Source: Sepiola atlantica
Taxonomy: Eukaryota > Mollusca > Cephalopoda > Sepiida > Sepiolidae
Reading direction: 5' to 3'
Assembly: GCA_963556195.1 (NCBI GenBank)
Contig: OY744522.1
Span: forward strand, 35,259,483 to 35,323,482
DNA: 64,000 nt
The notes beneath the pieces were generated by a model, which was not told where the DNA came from, did not search any database, and saw nothing but the letters and a program-made list of their open reading frames with translations. The position numbers were made by a program, and so were the translations under genes. This document shows, in pieces, positions 46,005-57,580 of this stretch (its first letter is position 1; every line of letters starts with the position of its first letter).

Positions 46005-46165
46005 TACAAAACTGTCCCTTTGAGGACAAAAGTTTCATATATTACTACATGCATTAAACTGTCCTTTTCAGGGCAAATATATTTCTCAAGCTACTATCTG
46101 TGTTTAAACTGTCCTTTTCATGACAATTTTATAAATTGTCATTTTCAGGACAACTTTACTAAATC
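46005..46165. repeat. Short array of TGTCCTTTTCAGGACA hairpins
   Basis: AAACTGTCCCTTTGAGGACA, AAACTGTCCTTTTCAGGGCA, AAACTGTCCTTTTCATGACA and AAATTGTCATTTTCAGGACA follow each other with spacings from 28 to 50 bp. Each is a self-complementary 5-bp stem (TGTCC/GGACA) with loop TTTTCA. Confidence 0.75.
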
Positions 46166-46960
46166 GTCGTGCCGGGTAGTCAAACCAAACCAACGTCGTA
46201 GCAGGCACTTTAACCAAAACAAAGGATGCAACTACGTGTGCCATTTAATTTTGTATTCTCGAGAATAAATCTTTGCAATCGTACCTTTCGACTCTGTTAT
46301 TCTTGTTTTAGATATGTTGATGTAAAGTCAGCATCTTTATCGACCCCTCAACACTATCGATTAAACACTAACATTTCAGATTAAAAGAAAATTGAAAATA
46401 AATTACCTGTTCAATTGTCAACGTAAATGAAACGTCATATTAATTAACCCTCGTCATGTTTTGTTTTACAAATGACTTTTCCGGATATCGAGCGAGTGGG
46501 ATCGTTTCCTTTAGGATTTTGTCTTCAATAGATATAATAATATGAAGATTGAATGTCAAAACATTTAGAAGGAATCCATTTTACTTTAAACTTACATAAA
46601 AAACTGAATTCCCTGCTAAAAATTGAAAAATGATTTTTTTCACATTTATTTTATAATCTGATAACTTGGTGCTTTATCAACAGTATTACGAAAAATTCGA
46701 AATAATCAGTCACGAGGATTGTCTACCTTTACGCTTTAATCAATCGTATCGAAGAATTAAAAAAAATCAATAAAAACAAATTTTGAAGCAAGGGAAAATG
46801 TCGTACATGCCTGCCTATGCTTGTTTTCGAAAAAAAATGATACATTTATTTAATGTGTTATGGTATTATCGGTTGGAAAAGCCATCTTGAAATGAACTAA
46901 TGTTACATAGCTACTCCTGCTTGGACCGCGGCAGTACGCGTTTCGTATACTTGTCGTCTA
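46166..46960. other. No gene seen
   Basis: AT-rich DNA without recognised features. Confidence 0.4.
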
Positions 46961-46994
46961 GAGGGTTGGTCGCGTCGTCTAGTGGATGAATTCT

Positions 46995-47500
46995 TTCTTC
47001 TCTGCCGTCGTCTGTTGTCTGCAATAAGAGCCATGATGCACTCCGAAGACAAACTCCTCTTTTAAATTTAATTCTTTTTATTGCAAGCGTTGTTATTTCA
47101 ACTGGGAGTCATTCACCTCGTCGAGAGAGAGGAAGAGAGCAAATCCTACTTTATCGTAGTTAGTTAACAATGTTTCTTAACTATTCATAGAGAGGGAGGG
47201 GAAATGATTTCTCGCGCCTGCATTCCCCTAAGGGAAATATACCTTATCTTTACATTGTGAATCGCACGTCATCTCAGTTCGCTTTCCGAATCAGACTGAC
47301 TAAAAACTCGCTTCTCACGAGAACGAGTGACGTCACAGATCCCTTTGTTTCCCACGCAAGGCCCGCGAAGTCACAGAGCCTCTCGCAGGTGTAGACTGAC
47401 CCTTGATCTGGGGTCTCGTCACACGTAACCCTGTCACGCCCGCCAGCTCGGACCGTGAGAACAAGCCCCGCTCTGCACTCGACTGCCCCGCGTTAATTCG
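46995..47500 (-). repeat. Possible solo LTR, minus strand
   Basis: A sharply GC-richer block in AT-rich DNA. On the minus strand it has TGTGACGAGACCCC near its start, a TGACGTCAC site (near 47333), a long purine-rich stretch, AATAAAAAG (polyadenylation type, near 47083) and an end resembling GCAGACAACA near 47015. This order fits U3-R-U5. No second copy or pol is near, so boundaries are uncertain. Confidence 0.3.
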
Positions 47501-47689
47501 CGCAAGTCAAACCCGATTTTTAACAGATACGTCCATTCCCATAGGGCCATTTTCCAACACTAAGCTAAGATAGATTTTCAGAAGTTTCGCTGACTCCATC
47601 TTTATAAGCTGTTGAAGGAAGCTCTTTCTAGAAGGAAATAGAAATCACAGTAAGAATATTTTTGGGTTACATAACAAAGTCTTTATTTT

Positions 47690-49240
47690 GGTGGAACTAG
47701 AACAGAGTTAAATGCAACGAAATAAGAATATAAAGTCTCCTTATAATAAACGGTGCAGTGAGAATTAAAAAGTGGACCTAGAACAAAGAGAGGTACTTAT
47801 AATAAAAATGAGGTAATTACACTAAAAAATAGGTATTTAGAATGAATAAGTACTTTGAAGATAATGTGGTACCTAAAATAAAAAGAATACGTAGGATGAA
47901 AGGGTCACTTGGAATAAAAAAGGATATTTACAATAAAAAACGTACTCAGAATAAAAAGTGTACTAAGAATTTACAAGGAGTACTTAGAATTAAAAAGGGG
48001 TACTTGGAATAAAAAAAGGGTCACTTGGATTAAAAAGAAAGGTTCACTTAGAGTAAAAAGAAAGGTCCACTTAGAATAAAAAAAGTTCACTTGGAATAAA
48101 AAGAAAAGTCTACTTAGAGTAAAAAGAAAGGTTCCCTTAGAATAAAAAAAAGTTCACTTAGAATAAAAAGAAAGCTTCACTTAGAATAAAAAAGTTCACT
48201 TAGAATAAAAAGAAAGGTTCACTTAGAATAAAAAGAAAAGTTCACTTAGAATAAAAACGTTCACTTAGAATAAAAAGAAAGCTTCACTTAGAATAAAAAA
48301 GTTCACTTAGAATAAAAAGAAAGCTTCACTTAGAATAAAAAGAAAGGTTCACTTAGAATAAAAAAGTTCACTTAGAATAAAAAGAAAGCTTCACTTAGAA
48401 TAAAAAAAGTTCACTTAGAATAAAAAGAAAGGTTCACTTAGAGTAAAAAGAAAGGTTCACTTAGAATAAAAAGAAAGGTTCACTTAGAATAAAAAGAAAA
48501 GTTCACTTAGAATAAAAAAAGTTCACTTAGAATAAAAAGAAAGCTTCACTTAGAATAAAAAAGTTCACTTAGAATAAAAAGAAAGCTTCACTTAGAATAA
48601 AAAGAAAGCTTCACTTAGAATAAAAAGAAAGCTTCACTTAGAATAAAAAAGTTCACTTAGAATAAAAAGAAAGCTTCACTTAGAATAAAAAGAAAGCTTC
48701 ACTTAGAATAAAAAGAAAGCTTCACTTAGAATAAAAAAAGTTTACTTAGAATAAAAAGAAAGGTTCACTTAGAGTAAAAAGAAAGGTTCACTTAGAATAA
48801 AAAAGTTCACTTGGAATAAAAAGAAAGCTTCACTTAGAATAAAAAGAAAGCTTCACTTAGAATAAAAAAAGTTCACTTGGAATAAAAAGAAAGCTTCACT
48901 TAGAGTAAAAAGAAAGGTTCACTTAGAATAAAAAAAAGTTCACTTGGAATAAAAAGAAAGCTTCACTTGGAATAAAAAGAAAGCTTCACTTAGAATAAAA
49001 AGAAAGGTTCACTTAGAGTAAAAAGAAAGGTTCACTTGGAATAAAAAGGGCCACTTGGAATACATAGGGCCACTTGGAATGAAAAAACGGTCAATTGGAA
49101 TAAAAAAAGTTCACTTAGAATAAAAAGGGTCATTTTGAATAAAAAGAAAGGTTCACTTAGAATAAAAAAAAATGTTCCACTTGGAATAAAAACGAGGTAT
49201 TTAGAACAAAAAGGCGTTATTTAAATAAAAAAGTGCTAAA
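47690..49240. repeat. Satellite of 23-bp and 18-19-bp units
   Basis: Built from TTCACTTAGAATAAAAAGAA plus AGC or AGG, alternating with a shorter variant TTCACTTAGAATAAAAAAG. Units are nearly identical in the middle (48130-49030) and increasingly diverged at both edges (GGTACTTAGAAT near 47790-48000, CACTTGGAAT near 49040-49190). This is the expected result of unequal exchange. Confidence 0.95.
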
Positions 49241-49524
49241 TTTTGTTAAGAGGCAAAGATCGACTCGAGAACCTTGCTACAAGTCTTTTGTATGTTCACA
49301 CACGCAAGACATTTTTGGGAATGCCAGAGAAGAACTGACCGATGGCTATCTCTCCCCCAAATATTTCAGCAAACATCATAGACATTCGCAAGAAATAATT
49401 TGATTTTGCCGCCTACATAAAAAAACACCCATCGCAAATTAGACACATTCCCATGAACAACACGAGTATTGTGCACAAATGCACATGCAAAGACAGATTT
49501 CAAATTTATAGAATTTGATCCTGT

Positions 49525-49526
49525 GG

Positions 49527-49564
<38 letters not shown>
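49525..49564. repeat. (GT)n microsatellite
   Basis: About 20 GT units. Confidence 0.95.
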
Positions 49565-49566
<2 letters not shown>

Positions 49567-49962
49567 TTGGATGAATGTATGTATGGTTGCGTGTATATGC
49601 GAAAAATATATGAAGGATTTTGGTGGTTCGTGTTGTTGTTGTTGTTCACTAGAAGATATCACACGGGTCATCGTCAGTGATTGCTCACCGACAACAACCG
49701 GTGGTGTTCCCTGGAGTCTGAGTGACAACAAGCCTCTCCAGATTTCCAGTACTTTCCACCTCTTTTCGATAACGACCGCAAAAAAACTTTACGGTATCGC
49801 AACACCCGCTTATCATTAATTTCTCGCTGATAAGGACAATTGGTCTTCTCTGAGATTTGTGTGGTAATAAGCCTCCCCAAGATCCCAACACTTTCCGGAC
49901 TCTTCCAGTGGAAGTCTGCTTTGTGCTGCCCCTCCTCGGTCTTCTCACCCTTCTTACCCTTT

Positions 49963-50119
<157 letters not shown>

Positions 50120-50217
50120 TACTTCATGTATCCACATAAAATATTATAAGGAGATATAATTTTTTTATATGTCAGTTTTCAGTATTTACTTCAACAGTGC
50201 TCGATACGTAAGTAGAT

Positions 50218-50278
50218 GCATTTAGCCTGACGATTCCCCCGGGGATGAAACACGGGAGCCTCTGTGTAGCTTGATTGC
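50218..50278 (+). ncRNA. Type I hammerhead ribozyme, intact core (HHR1)
   Basis: The core is CTGACGA at 50227-50233, then stem II (TTCCC...GGGAT) and GAAA at 50247-50250. Stem III pairs 50250-50256 with 50261-50267 (loop AGCC), followed by the cleavage triplet GTA, cut expected after A50268. Stem I pairs bases before 50227 with GCTTGATTGC from 50269, with small mismatches. All invariant core bases (CUGANGA, GAAA, UH) are present. In PLEs such ribozymes lie in the terminal repeats and process the transcript. The stem III is short, so dimeric action is possible. Confidence 0.85.
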
Positions 50279-50297
50279 CATATATATTTTCATTGCT

Positions 50298-50370
<73 letters not shown>

Positions 50371-50379
50371 GTATTTACT

Positions 50380-50500
50380 TCAACAGTGCTCGCCCCACAC
50401 AGAGTAGAGCTAGGTAGTAAGTTATGAAAATATATTTATGGCAATTAAACTACACAAGGGTTTCCGCGTTTCATCCCCGTAGGCTAAAATGCATGGAGTT
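50380..50500 (-). repeat. Inverted PLE terminal unit, ribozyme core deleted
   Basis: The reverse complement of this segment matches 52838-52945: GCATTTTAGC, GGGGATGAAACGCGG and TTTAATTGCCATAAATATAT. A 10-base deletion removes most of CTGACGATTCC, so GAAAC remains without the first core strand. It cannot form a hammerhead. Confidence 0.85.
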
Positions 50501-50529
50501 AGAGTATAACAAACTACTCACAGAAAACA

Positions 50530-51840
50530 TTACGAAAAACTACAAAAAAAAAACTAGATACAAGCGAACGTAACTACATAGATATAATAAATGCTGAAAG
50601 TAAACAAGTCACCGATAAACTAAAAATTAGCGACAAAGTTAGTAAATTAAAACCTAAGGAAGCCTATATCTTATTTAAAAGACCACATAAGTAATTTTAA
50701 CCATAACCCTAGCACTAGCTTAATTAATCAAACCAAACCAGGAATAGGTAGAATTAGTAAAACAATTTTATCTAGAATAAACACACAAATAAAAAAGACC
50801 TAGAATTAAACCAATGGGTGAATACTGTCGAAGCAATCACCTCGTTTAATAATATCGAAAATAAAAATAAATGTACCTTCTTACAATTTGACATGGTGGG
50901 TTTCTATTCATCCATATCCGAAGAACTCTTCAACATCGCCTGAGAGTTTGCCGAGATGTACATTGATATACCCAAGAATGAAATCCACACCATTAAAAAA
51001 TGTAGAAGATCAGTTTTAATCAATAATAATGACCAATAGGTTAAAACAAATATGACTAACTCGTTTGATTTGGCCATGGGTGCCCTTGACTCTGCAGAGA
51101 CATCAGATCTTGTGGGGTTATTCATTATATATACACTCACAAATATATTTGATAATACAGATATCGGCCTTTATAGAGATGATGGATTAGCGATACTAAG
51201 AGACTCCAACAAAGTCAAAGGTGAAACTTCAAGAAAATTATACATATGGAAATGAAAAAATTAGGCTTAAGAGTAGAAGTACTGGCTAACATAAAAATAA
51301 CTCACTTTTTAGATGTCACCTTAAACTTAAATAGAAATACTTACGAACCATACTTAAAAGATAACTCTAATCCAATATACGTAAACCCAAAGTCCAATGA
51401 CCCCCCACCAATCATAAACGGGTTCCGAATTCTATCGAACGTAGGCTTATAAATAACTCTAGCAACGAAAATGTATTTAGAAAATCAAGCAACATTTTCA
51501 ATACAGCTCTAAAAAATAGTGGTTACCATAATATCGAAGTTAAATATAAGAAACAGGACACCAATAATTATAATAAAATAAAAAATCAAAGAAAAAAAAT
51601 CTGGTATACACCGCTCTATAATCAGATGCTAAAAACTAAACTGGGCAAGACATTCCTAAATCTCATTAGAAAACACTTCCCCGTAACCAATCCCCTGCAT
51701 AAAATATTCAATAAAAATAACCTAAAACTGTCTTACAGCTGCTGCGAAAACCTAGAAATGATAATTAAGGCACACAATAACAAAATGCTAAAAAAGAACA
51801 GCAGAGAAGCAAAAATAACAAATTGCATAAAAATGTGACC
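50530..51840 (+). pseudogene. PLE 1 reverse transcriptase, broken
   Basis: Across frames the translation gives QFDMVGFYSSISEELFNIA (first catalytic Asp), TNSFDLAMGALDSAETSDLV, GLYRDDGLAIL (YRDD catalytic pair), KITHFLDVTLNLNRNTYEPY, and YVNPKSNDPPPII. This matches the PLE-related RTs that are common in cnidarian and mollusc genomes. There are stops at about 50687, 50940 and 51040 and frame changes near 51240 and 51430. Active-site residues remain. I could not place it in a named PLE subclade. Confidence 0.8.
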
Positions 51841-51989
51841 AATATAGCAAAATTAACACTAAGAAGACCAAAAATATACACCACTTTATTTGAATAGTAA
51901 TAACCAAGACCCTAATAGCAATCATCCAAATAGAAATGAAAAAGTTAGTAATAAAGAGAAAAGATTTAACTGCATAACTCGCGCACTTT

Positions 51990-52389
51990 GTCCACTACAA
52001 AATAAATACCTAACCAAAAGTATTGTTTAGTAAGCCACAATATTTGCCAAAAAAAAACGAATAACAAGAAATACAACGTGGGTATGATCTCCCTAGATTT
52101 TAAAACCATATATTACGACCACAACGGCACATTTAAAAACAAAGAACGCCGAATTAAAACAGCACTAGCAAACCACTATTGGGAGCTTAAAGAAAACGGA
52201 GGCTCACCAATTATTGAATGGAAAATAATACGACAGGCCAGTACATGGAGAAATTTAGACAACCCGTGTAGATTATGTCTGAATGAGAAATTTGAAATCC
52301 TAAACTTTAGAGACCCCCAAAACCTATTAAACTGTAGAAGTGAAATAGAAAACAACTGCCTGCACAGGATAAAATTTAGCTTATGTTAA
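51990..52389 (+). pseudogene. PLE 1 GIY-YIG endonuclease domain, degraded
   Basis: From LCPLQNKYLTKSIV and a stop, then the open frame 52078-52389: YYDHNGTFKNKERRIKTALA, NHYWELKENGGSPIIEWKII, and the Cys-containing NPCRLCLNEKFEILNF, ending LLNCRSEIENNCLHRIKF. This is the pattern of PLE GIY-YIG nucleases: the R...H/N..W.LK block and a CxxC near the end. The GIY and YIG motifs themselves are damaged (ISLDF.TIYYDH). The domain would nick target DNA for priming. Confidence 0.75.
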
Positions 52390-52533
52390 CAATACATAAT
52401 AAATAAATAGATAAATAAATAATCAAATAAATAATAACTAAACTAAACTAAAACCTAAAAACTTAAAAACTAAAACCTAAAATAGAAATACAAGCAAGCA
52501 CGTGTTAAAATAAGGTCACCCATTATTTCGACA

Positions 52534-52770
52534 CAACAAAGAAACAAGGATAGGCCACCCTATAGAAAACAGAACAATAGAATAGGAAATATGAAGTAAA
52601 AATCAACCGAACCTTTGTTTGTGAGAAGCCCAAAGATTAACTAAGAGAACAACAAAGAAACAGGAATGAGCCACCCGATAGAAAACGGAACGGTAGAATA
52701 AGAAATAGGAAGTAAAATCAACCGAACATTTGTCTGTGAGAAGCCAAACGATTGGCTAAAAGAGCAACAA
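52534..52770 (+). repeat. Two 116-bp tandem units in the PLE 3' UTR
   Basis: CAACAAAGAAACAAGGATAG at 52534 recurs as CAACAAAGAAACAGGAATGA at 52650, with a third start at 52765. Each contains GAAAACGGAAC-type and AATCAACCGAAC blocks. Confidence 0.85.
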
Positions 52771-52844
52771 AGGATCTGATTGGTTAACTAGCTAGACTAA
52801 ACACCATGTGTATATATAAAAACACATGGCAACACAAACTCCAT

Positions 52845-52907
52845 GCATTTTAGTCTGACGATTCCCTACGGGGATGAAACGAGGAAGTCTCTGTGTAGCT
52901 TAATTGC
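52845..52907 (+). ncRNA. Type I hammerhead ribozyme, intact core (HHR2)
   Basis: Core CTGACGA at 52855-52861. Stem II is TTCCC/GGGAT closed by the stable tetraloop TACG. GAAA is at 52876-52879. Stem III starts A52879-T52896, C52880-G52895 with one mismatch inside. The cleavage triplet is GTA, cut expected after A52897. Stem I pairs GCATTTTAGT (52845-52854) with GCTTAATTGC (52898-52907) over ten positions with two T-T mismatches. All invariant core bases are present. It lies in the 3' terminal unit, just downstream of the coding region. Confidence 0.88.
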
Positions 52908-53033
52908 CATAAATATATTTTCATAACTTACTACCTAGCTCTACTCACATATTGAGCACTGTTGAACTAAATACTAAAAATTAATACATAAAAGATTATA
53001 TCTCCTTATAACATTTTATGTGAATACATGAAA

Positions 53034-53038
<5 letters not shown>

Positions 53039-53068
<30 letters not shown>
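53039..53068. repeat. (TA)15 at the PLE 3' edge
   Basis: Pure (TA)n directly at the end of the PLE terminal unit. Confidence 0.95.
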
Positions 53069-53074
<6 letters not shown>

Positions 53075-53313
53075 TTTATTTAAAAAACTATACGTTACAT
53101 ATTTTAGAGTCGTACCATTGTTTCATCCAGACAGACTGACTTTTTACATTTTTGAAATCGTCTATAGCCTGTAATGAATCTTCAGCGTCTCCAAATAAAA
53201 ACAACAGGGGGATATGGCGTTTGAATTCATCGTTAAACGGTGCATTGCTGAAGCGTCCCTTTTGAAGAAAAGTACCGGGGTCAGAGTTATGTTTGCTGGG
53301 TGGGATTTATTAA

Positions 53314-53450
53314 GTGTTTTATTTTATTTATTTTTGATTTGCTTATTTATTTATCGTTTTGTATTAAAAAAAAAAAGTTTTATTTTATTAGGTGTTTTAT
53401 TTTATATATTTTTTATTTGTTTATTTATTCATAGTTTTATATTTCTTTTT
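53314..53450. repeat. Direct repeat of about 60 bp
   Basis: AGTGTTTTATTTTATTTATT near 53314 recurs as AGGTGTTTTATTTTATATAT near 53391, each followed by GTTTATTTATT and TAGTTTTATATT-like bases. Confidence 0.6.
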
Positions 53451-53453
53451 AAC

Positions 53454-53574
53454 GTGGTTTAAATTAAATAAAAATATTTCATTCCATAGCTCTAGCTTCA
53501 CACTATTGAGCTATTACAATTGCTTTACGTTATACAATTTATATTTGAAATATAAAAACTTTAAATATAAATAC

Positions 53575-53580
<6 letters not shown>
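53454..53580 (+). repeat. Left arm of a 2-kb inverted structure
   Basis: The sequence from TGGTTTAAATTAA through TAGCTCTAGCTTCACACTAT and TTGAGCTATTACAATTGC to AAAAACTTTAAATATAAATA is the reverse complement of 55308-55444 with few changes. It continues into (TATC)n. Confidence 0.85.
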
Positions 53581-54682
<1,102 letters not shown>

Positions 54683-54748
54683 AAAGGCTGGCTTACGGTC
54701 GTTTCAGAAACATTAATGGTTTAGCGATAATTGAAACAAGATGATAAC
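54683..54748 (+). repeat. Inner inverted repeat, left arm
   Basis: GGCTGGCTTACGGTCGTTTC to ATTGAAACAAGATGATAACG is the reverse complement of 55040-55107 with a few changes. It is nested inside the outer arms at 53.45 and 55.4 kb. Confidence 0.8.
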
Positions 54749-55039
54749 GCAAAAAATATATTTTTAACCAAACCTGGACGGACGATTGAATAACAAAAAA
54801 CTGGCAGCCATTTTGAAACAGAATTACAACCACTTCATAACCGATGCAGCTTGAACTGAACTAAAAAGTGTTTTGTTGCGCCTCTTTCGCTTTCAGATAT
54901 AATTCATAAACCCACAAAAGCTTACTAGATGATGGCAAATACTTTATTTTAATCTGCTCTTAAGAAAAGAAATTCTTAGCATGAAATACTTTGACGAGGA
55001 AATTTATGTAACATTTAACTGTTTATTTTGTTACTTCAT

Positions 55040-55107
55040 CATCTTGTTTCAATTATAGCGATCCCATTAATATCTCTGAAACGATCGTAAGCAGGCTAAT
55101 ATATTAA
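55040..55107 (-). repeat. Inner inverted repeat, right arm
   Basis: Pairs with 54683-54748: TCATCTTGTTTCAATTATAG through CTGAAACGATCGTAAGCAGG. Confidence 0.8.
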
Positions 55108-55307
55108 ATATATGATATGATATTTAGGGAATTTGTTCTTTGGTTTAAATTGATTTATGTTCTCAAACAATAAAAATAAATATTAAAGCTCTGTTTATTG
55201 CAAAAATACAGTAAAAGGTTGATTGTAAATCCTTAGATTATCACATGGTGAGATATATAGCTGGTGTAACTACTAAATTGTCGAGAACACACACATATAC
55301 ATATAGA

Positions 55308-55444
55308 TATATTTGTACTTATATTTAAAGTTTTTATACTTAAAATATAAATTTTATAAGATAAAGCAATTGTAATAGCTCAATAGTGTGAGGCTAGAGC
55401 TAGGGTATAAAATATTTTGATTAATTTAAACACCGTCAAATGTT
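55308..55444 (-). repeat. Right arm of the 2-kb inverted structure
   Basis: Reverse complement of 53454-53580. Key part: GCAATTGTAATAGCTCAATA and GTGTGAGGCTAGAGCTAGGG. Confidence 0.85.
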
Positions 55445-55813
55445 AGGAAGGACAGATTCACATCATTTCACAAAAAACGATTTTTATTTCCAGCATACGA
55501 TACCATGATATTTATAAAATGCTCCTATATCCTATGACTTTTATTTCCTCGGGTGGTTATCTTCAGTACTCGTATATAAATAAAGAAAAAACAAAGAAAA
55601 ATAAAGTAAAAAAACGAAAAAGAAAAAAGGAAATTTTCAGGCAAGCAAAATAAGTCCGTACTCATCATCATTTTCTTACACTAATGAAGCTGCTAACTCC
55701 TAAAGGTCAAAGTCAGCATCCACGCCCAATGTGCGTTTAGCGATTAAGTTTTTAAATAGTTCGTCATCGACTTAGATATTCACTCCAAATCACAGAAATA
55801 TAATTAAATGTTT

Positions 55814-55818
<5 letters not shown>
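55445..55818. other. No gene seen
   Basis: AT-rich with A-runs and no recognised element. Confidence 0.4.
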
Positions 55819-55871
<53 letters not shown>

Positions 55872-55874
<3 letters not shown>

Positions 55875-56146
55875 AGCAAATGAAAATATATTTATGGCAA
55901 TTAAGCTACACAGAGGCTCTCGCGTTTAATCCCCGCGAGAATCTTCAGGCATTTTAGCATGAAGATTCCGCCCCGGGGATGAAACGCGGGAGCCTCTGTG
56001 TACTTTAATTGACATAAATATATTTTCATAGCTTACTACCTAGCTCTACTTACGTATCGAACACTGTTGAAGTAAATACTGTAAATTGATACATAAAAAA
56101 TTATATCTCCTTATAAAATTTTATGTGGATACATGAAATACTAAAA

Positions 56147-56147
<1 letters not shown>
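55872..56147. mobile_element. Head-to-head pair of PLE 1 terminal units, body lost
   Basis: 55880-55955 is a minus-oriented unit and 55956-56147 a plus-oriented one. They meet at the ribozyme core side, so the coding region expected between them is gone. (TA)n lies at both outer edges (55819-55871 and 56148-56211). In the plus unit CTGACGA reads ATGAAGA, so C3 is lost. In the minus unit the core is CTGAAGA (allowed) but GAAA reads TAAA, losing G12. Both are predicted inactive ribozymes. Confidence 0.85.
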
Positions 56148-56214
<67 letters not shown>

Positions 56215-56347
56215 TAAAGTCTTTTTTTCACCTACAGACGACGTCGTTTAAGGGTCACTTACCCTCATAAATGTAGGAGTGGCGGTTGTAGGCGGTCGCA
56301 TGGGCTCGAACGCAGTTCGTAGATTCAGGCTAGAATCACGAGACATA

Positions 56348-56395
<48 letters not shown>

Positions 56396-56518
56396 GATTC
56401 AGGCTAGAATCACGAGACATACATATATATACATATATATATATATACATATATATATATACATATATATATATACATATACATATATATATATACATAC
56501 ATACACCCCCCCACACAC

Positions 56519-56612
<94 letters not shown>
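56148..56612. repeat. (TA)n and (CA)n tracts with a 27-bp direct repeat
   Basis: (TA) at 56148-56211, 56349-56392 and 56551-56610; (CA) at 56512-56551; mixed (TATACA) between. GATTCAGGCTAGAATCACGA plus GACATA occurs at 56322 and 56395, on either side of the middle (TA)n. Confidence 0.9.
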
Positions 56613-57135
56613 GTTTGTGTGATGCCACGAATACATAAACATACATTTGCATGTTTTTACATACTTACGTATATTAAAAAATGGCAGAAATACCGATTGT
56701 AGTTCGAGAATGCATAAAGAACCATTTGTCCTCTGGTACTAACATTGATATTACCTGTTTTTATAATTGTCTAATTTAAGGGTTGGTCAACATTACTTGT
56801 GTACATGTAGACGATGACCCATCCACTTAAATATGTAGGAACCGAAATAACTGAAGGATCCCCTTAAATCTACGTAATTCCATGAATTAAGCACCAACTT
56901 TGCCACTTATAACATATCTGTTTAATGTTTGGATTGTAGAATACATTTGTCACAGTTTAGTAAATGTGACCGACTTTGGTCATTACTATTTCGCGTTTTG
57001 TTTCATGGAAGAATGACCTTCCTCCTCCGCCTTCCATCAACAAAGCACAGAAGGAAAATGACCAAGGGAATTCTAGTTGCTGGGTACAAACTAGTACGTG
57101 TGTTTGTGTGAAGTAAAGTTATATGTACAAGCTTC
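56613..57135. other. No gene seen
   Basis: Mixed composition. The frame 56929-57111 is short and unrecognised. Confidence 0.4.
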
Positions 57136-57290
57136 TCACTTTTTAAAATTTTTCTTTTCATTCATTTGCTGAGGACGGGGCATTCTTCCAAATGCCATAC
57201 GATCACCCGCTATTTACAGACTCCAACCGAGAGCTCTTTTCAGGATTCTAGCTGTTCCCTTGAGTGCAGTTGTTTGGATTTATTTTGCCC
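57136..57290 (+). repeat. Direct repeat of about 150 bp, first copy
   Basis: From CACTTTTTAAAATTTTTCTT through GGACGGGGCATTCTTCCAAA to GCAGTTGTTTGGATTT, nearly identical to 57428-57580. GC content is above background and one frame is open in both copies, but no protein is recognised. Confidence 0.92.
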
Positions 57291-57427
57291 TTGGTTCACC
57301 AGGTATACTTGCGAAATACTGATTGGACTGATTGTTGAGGACATATCTTCGACTGGTATGAACAACCCCAACTCAGGTTTCCCCTCCCCCTTTGTTATAG
57401 AGATCATCACAGAAATAGCAGTCAGTT

Positions 57428-57580
57428 TCACTTTTAAAATTTTTTTCTTTTCATTCATTTGCTGGGGACGGGGCATTCTTCCAAATGCCATACGATCACC
57501 CGCTATTTACAGACTCCAACCGAGAGCTCTTTTCAGGATTCTAGCTGTTCCCTTGAGTGCAGTTGTTTGGATTTCTCTTG
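57428..57580 (+). repeat. Direct repeat of about 150 bp, second copy
   Basis: See 57136-57290. The start-to-start distance is about 292 bp, so this is either a tandem duplication of a 292-bp unit cut short or two ends of a small element. Confidence 0.92.

Larger units (their letters stand above)
50130..53037 (+). mobile_element. Penelope-like element 1 with ribozyme-bearing inverted ends
   Basis: The coding region (about 50530-52389) is bracketed by terminal units in opposite orientation: 50380-50500 is the reverse complement of 52838-52940. A further scrambled piece at 50143-50300 lies outside, split by (TA)n at 50300-50367. The 3' unit ends at the (AT)n beginning 53038. Coding has an RT and a C-terminal GIY-YIG-type domain, the PLE arrangement. 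Many stops and frameshifts make the copy inactive. Confidence 0.85.

Noticed and set aside
47690..49240. CRISPR-like regular repeats
   Set aside because: Head-to-tail satellite without spacers.
56240..56345. Possible tRNA-derived SINE on the minus strand (GCGTTCGAGCCC as a B box)
   Set aside because: No A box at a suitable distance was found.
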